Shown here one piece after another: positions 1-8,095 of a stretch of DNA of 45,557 nt. The DNA lies in NCBI GenBank assembly GCA_002495065.1, contig DADT01000070.1:2737-48293 (forward strand), written 5' to 3'. A program made the translations under genes and the position numbers. A model generated the notes under the pieces. It made no database searches. It was not told where the DNA came from and saw only the letters and a list, made by a program, of their open reading frames with translations. Source of the stretch: Methanoregula sp. UBA471 (GTDB lineage Archaea; Halobacteriota; Methanomicrobia; Methanomicrobiales; Methanospirillaceae). How positions within the stretch are numbered: position 1 is the first letter of the stretch; the number at the start of each line of letters is the position of its first letter.

Positions 1-11
1 AGGTGGCTGAA

Positions 12-398
12 ATGAAACTGCTGGTGACATTCTCGCGCAAGAAGGGGAGAAAACCGATTATCGCGCAGGCAGTGCGTGACACCGGCGTCCTGATCAATGT
101 TGAACGGGCTGTGATCGATTCGTCCGAGGGGGAGGCGCTGATCGATGTCCCGGATGAGCAGTGCAAGCTTGTCAGCGATACGATGATCCGTCTTGGTGCA
201 ACGGTGCACATGCTCGAACATGGTATCAGTGTGAACGAAAGCGAATGCGTGGACTGCGGGGCATGCATCAGCATCTGCCCGCGGGAAGTCTTCTCGCTGG
301 ACAAAAACTTCCGGCTGAAACTGGAAGAGGGGAAATGCGTGCTTTGCGGCAAGTGCATTGAGGCGTGCCCGCACCAGGCCCTTACGCTTCCGCTATGA
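12..398 (+). CDS. NIL-domain 4Fe-4S ferredoxin (homocysteine biosynthesis-associated)
   Basis: This is a 128-residue protein with an N-terminal NIL domain (about residues 1-70) and two ferredoxin clusters, CVDCGACISICP and CVLCGKCIEACP, in the C-terminal half. Its family is the NIL-ferredoxin that genetic and biochemical work in methanogens ties to homocysteine synthesis from aspartate semialdehyde and sulfide, where it probably supplies electrons or sulfur to a COG1900/DUF39 partner. That partner is not in this window and could lie upstream. ATG at 12 is chosen because AGGTGG at 1-6 sits at Shine-Dalgarno distance; an in-frame GTG at 3 would overlap that site. The stop overlaps the next start (ATGA), so the two genes are translationally coupled. 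Confidence 0.85.
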   Translation: MKLLVTFSRKKGRKPIIAQAVRDTGVLINVERAVIDSSEGEALIDVPDEQCKLVSDTMIRLGATVHMLEHGISVNESECVDCGACISICPREVFSLDKNFRLKLEEGKCVLCGKCIEACPHQALTLPL

Positions 399-1108
399 TC
401 CGTGAACCGTTCCGGCTCCGCCAGACCTTTGCAACCGTCCTAGCCGATGACCGAAGGCATATCACGGCGGCAAAGGAGGGCATGATCCAGGCCCGGCAGG
501 TACTGGAAGCATATATTGCCCGCGATCCTTTTTTTCAGATCACCTTTGACCCGTATTCGCCGGATTCAGATGAGGCGATCATCCGGAGGATGACAGATGC
601 AGCGGCCAGGGCAGGTGTCGGGCCAATGGCAGCCGTGGCGGGGGCAATTGCATGGGCTGGTGTTGAGGCGATGGCTGATGCGGGTGCGTTATTCGGGGTA
701 ATCGATAACGGTGGCGATATTGCCCTCATCAGTGACAGACCCGTGCGGGTAGGTGTTCATGCCGGTGAAGCGCGGCTGTCGGACCGGATTGCCTTTGTCG
801 TCCCCCCGCAGAAGAACATACTCGGGATCTGCACCTCATCGGCATCGGTCGGACCATCCGTATCCTTTGGCATGGCAGATACGGTCACGGTTTTTTCTTC
901 CGATGTCGCGCTTGCGGATGCATGGGCAACATCGGTATGCAACCAGATCCGGCCCGATGATCAATCTGTTCTCGAACGGATTAACGTGTCAGAAGTTTCA
1001 GGTATTTTTGCCATCATGGGAGAAACTCTGGTGATATGGGGAAATCTCCCGCCACTGGTTCCTGCGAAGGTCGACGAACAGCTGATCAGTGCGGGAGATC
1101 GGTTGTAA
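395..1108 (+). CDS. UPF0280 family protein (ApbE-like fold)
   Basis: This 237-residue protein starts MIREPFRLRQTF. Its middle is rich in Gly and Ala with the segment VIDNGGDIAL, typical of the UPF0280/COG2122 family, which is distantly related to ApbE flavin transferases. In Methanosarcina a UPF0280 protein has been linked genetically to the same homocysteine/sulfur-assimilation route as NIL-ferredoxin, and the 4-nt overlap with the upstream ferredoxin gene supports a shared role. The ATG at 395 is preferred over a GTG at 365 because it gives the ATGA coupling and removes a ten-residue extension inside the ferredoxin gene. The exact biochemical activity is not known. Confidence 0.82.
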   Translation: MIREPFRLRQTFATVLADDRRHITAAKEGMIQARQVLEAYIARDPFFQITFDPYSPDSDEAIIRRMTDAAARAGVGPMAAVAGAIAWAGVEAMADAGALFGVIDNGGDIALISDRPVRVGVHAGEARLSDRIAFVVPPQKNILGICTSSASVGPSVSFGMADTVTVFSSDVALADAWATSVCNQIRPDDQSVLERINVSEVSGIFAIMGETLVIWGNLPPLVPAKVDEQLISAGDRL

Positions 1109-1468
1109 TTCGGTGATGCGGGAAAAGTAAAAAACAATTCATGTATTCTGTAGAGTGTGGATTCGGGCGATTGTGGTACGATAGGATAATCCAAACGGTG
1201 AATTTCCTGTTTTCATTAAGGCAGCATCCTTCACTTATAAAAAAAGGGTAGATTACCGGCTCTGGAGAAAATCCCGATAGTAAGTTGATATACGGATATT
1301 CAGATTTCCACAGATTTCTCCGGATTTCCATGGATATCATATTGGGGGATGCCACAGCGGCGGGGCTAAATTTTCCGGGTGCATGAATGGTGACTTCCCC
1401 GGAACCAATAATTTCTTTCCACCACAACACGTGCTCTATATTAATCCGGGCGGTGTACGATCCGTACA
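1109..1468. other. Intergenic spacer upstream of the PAP2 gene
   Basis: This 360-bp spacer has no convincing gene. It holds short related TTTCCA-type segments around 1300-1335 and the TATA element of the next gene. A 127-codon open frame on the minus strand has no recognisable domain and is treated as chance. Confidence 0.5.
1436..1444 (+). promoter_or_regulatory. Archaeal TATA box for PAP2 gene
   Basis: CTATATTAA is centred about 29 bp upstream of the ATG at 1469. That is the usual distance from box A to the transcription start, so the mRNA would be leaderless or nearly so. This is inferred from spacing and composition only. Confidence 0.5.
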
Positions 1469-2116
1469 ATGGACCAGCGAATAAAAACCGTGTTCTTCCT
1501 CATGGTCACTTGTGCAGTTGCGCTCTCGTTTACAGCACATATGTTTGCGTTTTTTCCCTTCGACCTGAAGATTTCCCATGAACTGCAGGAAGTCAAAAAT
1601 CCTCTGTTCGCTTCAGGTATGCAATGGGTAAGTGCACTTGGTGATACCCGGGTCGGAATTTTCCTGGTAGGAGCGGTTTGTGCTCTGTATATCGTCCGGC
1701 GCCAACCGCTGGAAGCTTTTTTTGTCCTGGCCACCCTGAGTAATTTCGCACTCACCGCTTTTCTCAAAGTTCTGGTCGCCCGCCCGCGACCTCCGGATTT
1801 TTTCATGGATCCGGCCGATTTCTTATCTTCTGTAAACCAGTATAGTTTCCCGAGCGGGCATGTCCTCTTTTTTGTCGTCTTCTTCGGTTTCGTTGCGTAC
1901 CTTGCGTGGCTTCACCAGACCGGATTGTCCCGGCTAATGGTTATTGCAATCTGTGGTGCCCTTATCATGCTCATCGGTCCTTCACGGGTTTATCTTGGGG
2001 CACACTGGGCAAGTGATGTAGTTGGAAGCTATATCATCGGTGTCCTGTGGCTGTTTGTACTGATACTCGGGTATCAGCTGGTCGCTCACCGGAACCACAG
2101 GTTCCCGGGCACCTGA
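1469..2116 (+). CDS. PAP2-family membrane phosphatase
   Basis: This 215-residue multi-spanning protein carries the full PAP2 phosphatase signature: KVLVARPRP (K-x6-RP), PSGH, and SRVYLGAHWASD (SR-x5-H-x3-D). The catalytic histidines and aspartate are therefore intact. Such proteins remove phosphate from lipid phosphates or pyrophosphates, for example polyprenyl diphosphate, at the membrane surface. The gene converges on a SEC59-like lipid kinase gene, with 100 bp between the two stops. No Shine-Dalgarno is obvious and a TATA box lies about 29 bp upstream, so a leaderless transcript is likely. The substrate cannot be read from sequence. Confidence 0.85.
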   Translation: MDQRIKTVFFLMVTCAVALSFTAHMFAFFPFDLKISHELQEVKNPLFASGMQWVSALGDTRVGIFLVGAVCALYIVRRQPLEAFFVLATLSNFALTAFLKVLVARPRPPDFFMDPADFLSSVNQYSFPSGHVLFFVVFFGFVAYLAWLHQTGLSRLMVIAICGALIMLIGPSRVYLGAHWASDVVGSYIIGVLWLFVLILGYQLVAHRNHRFPGT

Positions 2117-2216
2117 CGTGCATGCGAACAATGGATCTAGAATATCTGGTTGCATTCAAAACAGGCTCAGAGGTAAATGTCGTCGGAGGCAGATACGCTG
2201 AATCCGGAAGTACGTT

Positions 2217-2774
2217 TCAGAGAAGTGCAGGAATGACCGTTAAAAGCAGACAGATGCCGACCGGAATGACCAGATTGTCATCGACCGGTGAGAACATTTC
2301 GATAATTCCCGCAAAGACGGCAACGATAAGAGCCCCATGAACCGGAATCAACAGGAGCAGGAACAGGAAGGTGACAAAGATCCCGGAAATCGTCCCTTCT
2401 GCGGATTTTCCGTTCCAGATACGCATCCTGCCAAATTTTTTGCCTGCTATGGCTGCAACACCGTCGAGAACTGCTAATGAGACAAGTGCCGGTACGACGA
2501 ACGTGGTCGGGAAAAGGATTACACAGGTAAGGGCACTCACAGCGAAATATAAAGCACCTTTTCCCGGTAATGGATCACACCGATCGACATAGTTCAGGAC
2601 CGCCGAGAAGACCGGAAGGGTATAGCCCCGGAGGATCAGATCAACGAGGATCAGGCCGGAAAAGAGACCGCCGGCAAGGATCGCCAGTGCAGAAGTATGG
2701 TCGAGGACAAGGACCATCCCCGCAATTGCCAGGCCGAAGATTACATGGATAAGTTTTCGTGCCAGCTCCTGCAT
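2217..2774 (-). CDS. SEC59/dolichol kinase-like CTP-dependent lipid kinase
   Basis: This 185-residue, mostly hydrophobic protein has several membrane segments and the conserved loop GKKFGRMRIWNGKSAEGT (about residues 110-127). The loop matches the nucleotide-binding region of the SEC59/VTE5/diacylglycerol-kinase family of CTP-dependent kinases. In archaea such proteins probably phosphorylate polyprenols or similar isoprenoid lipids. It faces a PAP2 phosphatase gene, so the pair could make and break the same lipid phosphate; that link is inference. The start at 2774 has a TATA box about 27 bp upstream on the minus strand and no clear Shine-Dalgarno. Confidence 0.78.
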   Translation of the reverse strand: MQELARKLIHVIFGLAIAGMVLVLDHTSALAILAGGLFSGLILVDLILRGYTLPVFSAVLNYVDRCDPLPGKGALYFAVSALTCVILFPTTFVVPALVSLAVLDGVAAIAGKKFGRMRIWNGKSAEGTISGIFVTFLFLLLLIPVHGALIVAVFAGIIEMFSPVDDNLVIPVGICLLLTVIPALL

Positions 2775-3084
2775 CGTGGATCATTGGTGAAACGAACCAT
2801 AAAAAGTTCTGGTTCTCTGGCTCTAATCCTCACAATATTTTTCTCAACGCTCTTTTAGGCTACGGCACGTAATGTCTTCATCCCCGCCGCTGTGGCATCC
2901 CTCTAGAGCGATAATTCCAAAGAAGGCAATACGACACAATCGCAAAGCGCAGGGGCAGTTCGGGAGGACAGGCACCTGTCCCCTCCGATTATGGGTGATT
3001 CGCAATTTATTGAAATCTTAGGGTCCAACAGAGCCGGTTCTCTCAAAATTATTGTGAGTCTGAAGGCTATCCATGTTCTCATTG
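2775..3084. other. Intergenic spacer with one imperfect hairpin
   Basis: No gene was found here. An imperfect inverted repeat at 2962-2986 (GGACAGG paired with CCTGTCC at its core) is the only structure seen. It could be part of the 3' region of the minus-strand gene starting at 3498 or an unrelated palindrome. Confidence 0.4.
2797..2806 (-). promoter_or_regulatory. TATA box for SEC59-like gene
   Basis: On the minus strand the sequence reads CTTTTTATGG, centred about 27 bp before the ATG at 2774. This fits an archaeal box A with a leaderless transcript. Confidence 0.45.
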
Positions 3085-3498
3085 TCAGTATGGGGGATTT
3101 TCGATAAACTTCAGCCCCTCGGCGTATGCTGTTTTCCCCCGGTAGGTGGCGAGCGGGCGTTCACCGTCTGAAACAGTAATTACCGGTTCCAGGTTTACGA
3201 CAGAAAAGATCAACTCAAAAAGCTCAATCTCGTCTATCTTTACACCCCTGACAAGCGATGAGGCAGGCTCCAGCTCGAGGCGCTCCTGCGTCAGTTCATC
3301 CGGCTGTGTCCGGAAAAAATAATAGAATACCTGGTATGAGTTCAGAAGATCGGAGATCAGCAGTTCGTTTCGTGAAGCGGGATCCAGTGCCGCGATCCGC
3401 CGGGTGAGGCAATTTACATCATCCTCGCATGCCTCAAAGAGGTGATCGGCAAGAGCTGCGAGCTCCTGGTAGGGAACTGGAGCGGGGTCGGTACTCAT
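3085..3498 (-). CDS. Hypothetical acidic protein
   Basis: This predicted soluble protein of 137 residues starts MSTDPAPVPYQE and is acidic overall. I do not recognise a family. The N-terminal half looks helical; the C-terminal part (ITVSDGERPLATYRGKTAYA) looks like a small beta element. The ATG at 3498 is preferred over one at 3555: a minus-strand TATA-like TTTTTTATGCC lies about 25 bp upstream of 3498, and the extra N-terminal residues would run back through that promoter. The gene is divergent from the winged-helix/Trm56 operon. Confidence 0.55.
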   Translation of the reverse strand: MSTDPAPVPYQELAALADHLFEACEDDVNCLTRRIAALDPASRNELLISDLLNSYQVFYYFFRTQPDELTQERLELEPASSLVRGVKIDEIELFELIFSVVNLEPVITVSDGERPLATYRGKTAYAEGLKFIENPPY

Positions 3499-3590
3499 TG
3501 CCAGACATTGGCTGCGGAGGCATAAAAAAATGGTGAATACGACCCTACAGGACAAAAACCCTTATTCACCCCCATGAGGAATGCATAAAG

Positions 3591-3863
3591 ATGAAAGATG
3601 AGGATGCGGACTGGGTGATCTATCACCTCGCTGCCAGGAGTCCTTCTACAACGGCAGACGGGCTTGCCCGGGCAAGCGGGTTTGACCTGCCTGCGGTTGA
3701 GAAATCGCTCGAACGTCTCGAACGAAACATGCTGATTGAGCACAGGGAAGGCAGGGTGCGGGTACTCTCCATCAGCGAGGCACTCCTGCTCTGCCAGATA
3801 AAGCATACAAAGGATCTCCCGTACACGATTGAAAACGGTGTCATTAAAGAGAGAAAAATGTAA
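3591..3863 (+). CDS. Small winged-helix protein
   Basis: This 90-residue protein is predicted to be a single winged-helix DNA-binding domain. Helices span about residues 5-45, with a recognition-helix-like segment LPAVEKSLERLERN, and a wing lies around EHREGRVRVLS. It is the first gene of a compact run ending with the HD protein at 6482, and its stop is one base before the trm56 start. It may be an autoregulator of that operon or a general transcription factor. The family could not be named with certainty. Confidence 0.6.
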   Translation: MKDEDADWVIYHLAARSPSTTADGLARASGFDLPAVEKSLERLERNMLIEHREGRVRVLSISEALLLCQIKHTKDLPYTIENGVIKERKM

Positions 3864-3864
3864 C

Positions 3865-4395
3865 ATGGCGGGAAACGAGGTCGTCATACTCAGGATCGGT
3901 CACCGCCCTGAACGCGATCAGCGGGTTACAACCCATGTCGGCTTAACGGCCCGGGCGCTTGGCGCACGGGGAATGTACCTTGCCACTGCTGACAAGGGCG
4001 TTGTCAAGAGCATACGGGATGTGGCCGATCGCTGGGGGGGTGACTTCTTCTGCCAGGACAATGTAAAATGGCGTTCCTGTATCCGGGACTGGAAAGTACA
4101 GGGAGGGATTGTCGTTCATCTCACGATGTACGGGCTCAACCTGCCTGAAGTGATTGGCGAGGTTAAAGCCCACGGGAAAGTCCTGGTCATTGTCGGGGCA
4201 GAAAAGGTGCCCGGCGAGATCTACGGGCTTGCAGATTATAATGTTGCAGTCACCGGCCAGCCGCACTCCGAGATATCGAGTCTGGCCCTCTTTCTCGATC
4301 ATTATTTTTCAGGGCAGGAATTCAATAATGAGTTTCCCAACGCCCAGATACGTATCATCCCCTCCCGGGCAGGAAAGCAGACGGAGGAACTATGA
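3865..4395 (+). CDS. trm56: tRNA (cytidine-56 2'-O)-methyltransferase aTrm56
   Basis: This 176-residue SPOUT-class methyltransferase begins MAGNEVVILRIGHRPERDQR and contains the Trm56 signatures LRIGHRPERDQR, THVGLTARA and IVGAEKVPGEIYGLADYNVAV, whose knot forms the SAM site. Trm56 methylates the ribose of C56 in the T-loop of archaeal tRNAs and is archaea-specific. The ATG at 3865 fits known N-termini; an upstream in-frame ATG at 3829 lies inside the winged-helix gene. Its last four bases overlap the ATP-grasp start (ATGA). Confidence 0.92.
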   Translation: MAGNEVVILRIGHRPERDQRVTTHVGLTARALGARGMYLATADKGVVKSIRDVADRWGGDFFCQDNVKWRSCIRDWKVQGGIVVHLTMYGLNLPEVIGEVKAHGKVLVIVGAEKVPGEIYGLADYNVAVTGQPHSEISSLALFLDHYFSGQEFNNEFPNAQIRIIPSRAGKQTEEL

Positions 4396-5468
4396 AAGGG
4401 AGGGTGCTTGTCGCCGGTTTTTCAACCCGGCACGTAGCACAATCTGCAGCACGGGCAGGGTATGAAGTGTGTGCCGTCGATCATTTTTGTGACCAGGACC
4501 TTTCCTGGTTCACGACAGACCGGGAAAAATTTGATGATCTTGCCGATCTTCCGGATGCGATAGACCAGCTGTGCAGACGCCATCGGTTCGACCTGTTTGT
4601 TGCCACCTCCGGTGCAGAAGACCTGTCGACACCACTCCCGCTCTGCGGGACCCCGAAAAACGCCATCGGCCGGTTCCTGGATAAACTGGATACCCAGCAT
4701 TTTTTTGAAACCATCGGCGTTCCGGTCCCCCGACTCGTGCCCTGCGGAACGTATCCTGTGATGGTCAAACCGCGACGGGGTGCCGGGGGCTGGAGGAATG
4801 CCGTTGTTCAGGATGCTGACGGTCTCGCTTCCTGGAAGGCGCTGTATCCCGGCATTCCCTATATCTGCCAGCAAATCGCCGATGGCATTGCAGCCAGTGT
4901 CTGTTGTGTCACCGATGGCGTACAGGCACAGGCGATTGCTGCAAACGAGCAGCTCCTTAAGGGGAATGAAGGATCGGGGTTCGGGTTCTGCGGATCGGTC
5001 ACGCCCCTTAATCACCCGCTCCGTGATACAATGGTTGCCATGGCAGAACGGATAGCCGCGGCGAGTGGGTGCACCGGGACGATCGGGATTGATTTTGTTC
5101 TTGGCAGAACGACACCCTTTGTCATTGAGGTGAATCCCCGCTTCCAGGGGACGGTGGATACCGTTGAAATGGCTCATGGATGCAATGTCTTCCAGTATCA
5201 TGTCGATGCCTGCAGAGGCAACCTTCCGTCCTGCACTATGCCCCCGCAGCAGGTGGCAGTCCGCAGCATCCTTTTTGCCGACCGGGACCTGACCGTTACT
5301 ACCGATCTTAAACACCTTGCCCCTGGGGTTGCTGATATCCCGTGGCCCGGGACATTTTTCGAAGAGGGTCAGGCACTGATCAGCGTGTTTGGCTGGGGAG
5401 TGACCCGGGAAGCGGCAGTTTCTCTTCTGGATAAACATATTAGCACCGTCCGACAATACATACGATGA
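4392..5468 (+). CDS. ATP-grasp superfamily enzyme
   Basis: This 358-residue protein has a Rossmann-like N-terminus (VLVAGFSTRHVAQSAARAGY), then an ATP-grasp fold with a nucleotide-binding lysine region (MVKPRRGAGGWRN) and a metal-binding motif (VIEVNPRFQGT). ATP-grasp enzymes join a carboxylate to an amine or thiol through an acyl phosphate. This one resembles the archaeal COG2232 group (predicted carboligases), whose substrate is not established as far as I know. It is coupled by 4-nt overlaps to trm56 upstream and tfe downstream, so it is co-expressed with core information genes. Confidence 0.75.
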   Translation: MKGRVLVAGFSTRHVAQSAARAGYEVCAVDHFCDQDLSWFTTDREKFDDLADLPDAIDQLCRRHRFDLFVATSGAEDLSTPLPLCGTPKNAIGRFLDKLDTQHFFETIGVPVPRLVPCGTYPVMVKPRRGAGGWRNAVVQDADGLASWKALYPGIPYICQQIADGIAASVCCVTDGVQAQAIAANEQLLKGNEGSGFGFCGSVTPLNHPLRDTMVAMAERIAAASGCTGTIGIDFVLGRTTPFVIEVNPRFQGTVDTVEMAHGCNVFQYHVDACRGNLPSCTMPPQQVAVRSILFADRDLTVTTDLKHLAPGVADIPWPGTFFEEGQALISVFGWGVTREAAVSLLDKHISTVRQYIR

Positions 5469-6001
5469 TGGATCCCATAGACGACCTGCTGAAAGATCCC
5501 GCTCTGCGTGCATATCTTCACCGGCTGGTGAAGGATGAAGGACTCAATCTCATCGAACGGTTCCCGCGCGAGGGTGAACACAGCGATGAAGATCTTGCCG
5601 CAAAGACCGGTATCAACCTGAATTCGGTGAGGCACACCCTCTATACTCTCTATGAAAAACGGCTTGCCGAGTATCACCGTATAAAAAACAATGAGACCGG
5701 CTGGCTGACCTATCTCTGGCAGCTCCGCACCGATCATATCTACGATGCGATACGCGAAGACATGGCCCTTGTCTTAGAGAAACTCGAACGGCGGGAGAAG
5801 TATGAAGAGGAAAATGACTTCTTCATCTGCAAGGACTGCCAGATCCTGTTTACCTTCCCGCAGGCAATGGGATGTGATTTCAACTGCCCGGGCTGCGGAA
5901 AAGCCGTGACGCATTTTGACAATGAAATGCTCCTGAGATCTCTCAAACAGCGGATTGGCGATATCAAAAAGTCACTGGGTCATGCCGCACCAACCGGATG
6001 A
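5465..6001 (+). CDS. tfe: Archaeal transcription initiation factor TFE (alpha subunit)
   Basis: This 178-residue protein has an N-terminal extended winged helix (about 1-90, including EDLAAKTGINLNSVRHTLY), a charged linker with LEKLERREKYEEEND, and a C-terminal zinc ribbon formed by CKDC and CPGC pairs about 19 residues apart. TFE is homologous to TFIIE-alpha and helps RNA polymerase open promoters with TBP and TFB. The start overlaps the preceding stop; the ATG at 5468 is an equally possible start. The following HD gene begins inside its 3' end. Confidence 0.93.
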   Translation: MMDPIDDLLKDPALRAYLHRLVKDEGLNLIERFPREGEHSDEDLAAKTGINLNSVRHTLYTLYEKRLAEYHRIKNNETGWLTYLWQLRTDHIYDAIREDMALVLEKLERREKYEEENDFFICKDCQILFTFPQAMGCDFNCPGCGKAVTHFDNEMLLRSLKQRIGDIKKSLGHAAPTG

Positions 6002-6482
6002 GTCCTGTGAAGATCTGCTGCATGAAGCAGGATGCAGCGATAAGGTAATTGCCCACTGCAGGGCAGTGAGGGACGTTGCGCTCGGATACGCAGTGCTCAA
6101 TGTCCTTGTACGGGTTGACCTGGTAAGGAAAGGCTCGATGCTCCACGATATCGGCCGGGGGTCTACCCATACCATCATGCATGCGCAGCAGGGTGCAGAC
6201 CTTCTGCGGGATCTCGGCATCAGCGAGGAGATCGCCCGGATTGTCGAGTGCCATACCGGGGCCGGGCTCACCGCTGATGAATGCACCCTGCTCCGGCTGT
6301 TTCCCCGCGACTGTATCCCACGAACAACAGAGGAAAAGATTGTCACCCACGCGGATAACCTCATCGAAGGAAGAAAGCGGGTGATCATTGAGGAGAGTAT
6401 CGCATCAGCCTTTTACCTGCCAAGGAAGGTAAGGCGGAGGATATATCACCTGTCACAGGAAGTTGAGCTGCTCTGCGACTAA
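5982..6482 (+). CDS. HD-domain protein, TIGR00295-like
   Basis: This 166-residue metal-dependent phosphohydrolase-like protein has a histidine near the N-terminus (IAHCRAVRDVAL), the HD motif GSMLHDIGRG and further metal ligands in HTIMHAQQGADLL and IVECHTGAGL. This pattern matches the archaeal TIGR00295 group of HD proteins. Substrates are unproven; nucleotides or modified nucleotides are possible. The ATG at 5982 overlaps tfe by 20 bp in another frame, and an extension to 5955 would lengthen that overlap. It is the last gene of the operon and converges with the CNNM gene. Confidence 0.8.
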   Translation: MPHQPDESCEDLLHEAGCSDKVIAHCRAVRDVALGYAVLNVLVRVDLVRKGSMLHDIGRGSTHTIMHAQQGADLLRDLGISEEIARIVECHTGAGLTADECTLLRLFPRDCIPRTTEEKIVTHADNLIEGRKRVIIEESIASAFYLPRKVRRRIYHLSQEVELLCD

Positions 6483-6576
6483 AATACGGGATTGGTTCGG
6501 CTGCGTTTTTCCGGTAACTGAAAGGAATTATCTGAAAGATATTTTGTAACCCGATTCATTCTCAGGCGGTGCTTAT

Positions 6577-7887
6577 TCAATCGGGCGGTACCGTGGGAAC
6601 CCGCGTGACCAGTACCTTATCGATCCGGTTGCCATCCATATCCACGACCTCATACCGCAGCCCGCTGATTTCAATATGATTCCCCGTTTTTGGTATTCGC
6701 TGCAGGACAAACAGGATAAGCCCGGCAATGGTCCGGTAGTGGCCCTGGTCCTCTTCCGGGAAGGTATCCACGGACAGGGTTTTTTTGATATCCTCGATAG
6801 GTGTATCCCCGTTGATAAGCCAGGAGCCATCGTCCCGTACTACAATGGGGATGTCCACCGGCTCTCCGAAAGTATGGACATTACCCACGATCGCTTCAAG
6901 GATATCGTGCAGGGAAATGACACCCTGTATGCCCCCGTATTCATCCGTGACGAGAGCAATATGGAGGCCGGTTCCCTTGAATAATTCGAGGAGTTTCAGG
7001 ACCGGAATTGCTTCAGGGGCAAAAAGCGGCTTTGTCACGGCGGCTCTGATATCAGGTGTCCCACCCTCCACCATCCCGGCGAGAACATCCTTTACCGATA
7101 CCATACCAACAATATGGTCCAGATCTCCTTCATAGGCAGGAAAATTCGATCGACCGCTCCTGATCATTTTCTGAAGATTATCGGAAACGGGATCATTCAG
7201 GTCAAGCGCGATGACATCGGATCGGTGTGTCATAAGGGATTCAACACGCCGGTCTCCAAGATCAAAGACGCCCTCTACCATGCTCATCTCGGCCTTTTCA
7301 AAAATACCCGCCTCAGTCCCTTCTTCGAGCATAATTTTAATTTCCTCTTCGGTCACCGGCGGTTCTTTGGTTTCCTTTACCCGCATGATCCATAGCACGG
7401 CTTCCGTTGAACGGCTGAGAATGAACACAAGCGGGGATGCGATACAAGACAGGAGACGCATCGGCTTTGCGACCGAAGAGGCAATAGTTTCAGCATTATT
7501 CAGTGCAAGGTGTTTCGGGACAAGTTCTCCGAAGATTAAGGTCAGGTAGGTAATTACGATGACAACAAGGGTGATTGCCAGGATCTCGCCATAGGGTGCC
7601 AGGAGAGGAAATTCTTGGAGATATGCTGCGAGCTCCTTTGCTACCGTAGCTCCCCCAAATGCACCAGCCAGGATCCCGACAAGGGTAATGCCGATTTGTA
7701 TCGTCGAGAGGAAGTGGGTAGGTTCGTGTGCAAGTTCAAGTGCAGCTGCTGCCTTGGTGTCACCACCTTCCGCCCGCTGCTGGAGCCGTATTTTTTTTGC
7801 TGAAACAACGGCAAATTCTGCCATAGAGAATATGCCATTGAGGAAGATCAGCACCAGGATGAAGACGATCTCAAAGATATATGACAT
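6577..7887 (-). CDS. CNNM/CorC (HlyC-type) CBS-domain membrane protein
   Basis: This 436-residue protein contains a DUF21/CNNM transmembrane domain (residues about 1-190; NGIFSMAEFAVVSAKK at the start, four membrane segments), a CBS pair (about 205-330; DEYGGIQGVISLHDILEAIVG) and a CorC_HlyC C-terminal domain (about 345-430; DGSWLINGDTPIED). Family members are associated with magnesium or cobalt efflux and magnesium homeostasis. The name hemolysin is historical. The gene is monocistronic, transcribed from the minus strand, with an AT-rich upstream stretch around 7915-7930 that could hold the TATA element. Confidence 0.87.
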   Translation of the reverse strand: MSYIFEIVFILVLIFLNGIFSMAEFAVVSAKKIRLQQRAEGGDTKAAAALELAHEPTHFLSTIQIGITLVGILAGAFGGATVAKELAAYLQEFPLLAPYGEILAITLVVIVITYLTLIFGELVPKHLALNNAETIASSVAKPMRLLSCIASPLVFILSRSTEAVLWIMRVKETKEPPVTEEEIKIMLEEGTEAGIFEKAEMSMVEGVFDLGDRRVESLMTHRSDVIALDLNDPVSDNLQKMIRSGRSNFPAYEGDLDHIVGMVSVKDVLAGMVEGGTPDIRAAVTKPLFAPEAIPVLKLLELFKGTGLHIALVTDEYGGIQGVISLHDILEAIVGNVHTFGEPVDIPIVVRDDGSWLINGDTPIEDIKKTLSVDTFPEEDQGHYRTIAGLILFVLQRIPKTGNHIEISGLRYEVVDMDGNRIDKVLVTRVPTVPPD

Positions 7888-8095
7888 TTTGCTGATAGTA
7901 TATCGTCGACTGTAATTTAAAACTATTTAAAGAGCACAGGAGAAAATGCCCGGCAGCACACATCAACGGATAGTGTTGGAAACCAGGATCACCGGAGAGT
8001 CAGCTGGTTTCAGGAACCCGAAACAGAATACGAGGTATCGGGATTCACGATCTCAGACTCCCGATCGTGATGTAAAAAAAATTGAGAATACCTGA

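Noticed and set aside
1086..1469. 127-codon minus-strand frame in the spacer before the PAP2 gene
   Set aside because: No recognisable family and no clear ribosome site; the plus-strand TATA element of PAP2 falls within it.
4422..5513. 363-codon open frame on the minus strand
   Set aside because: It lies opposite the ATP-grasp gene and has no recognisable domain; its Cys/His/Pro/Arg-rich composition is that of an antisense shadow.
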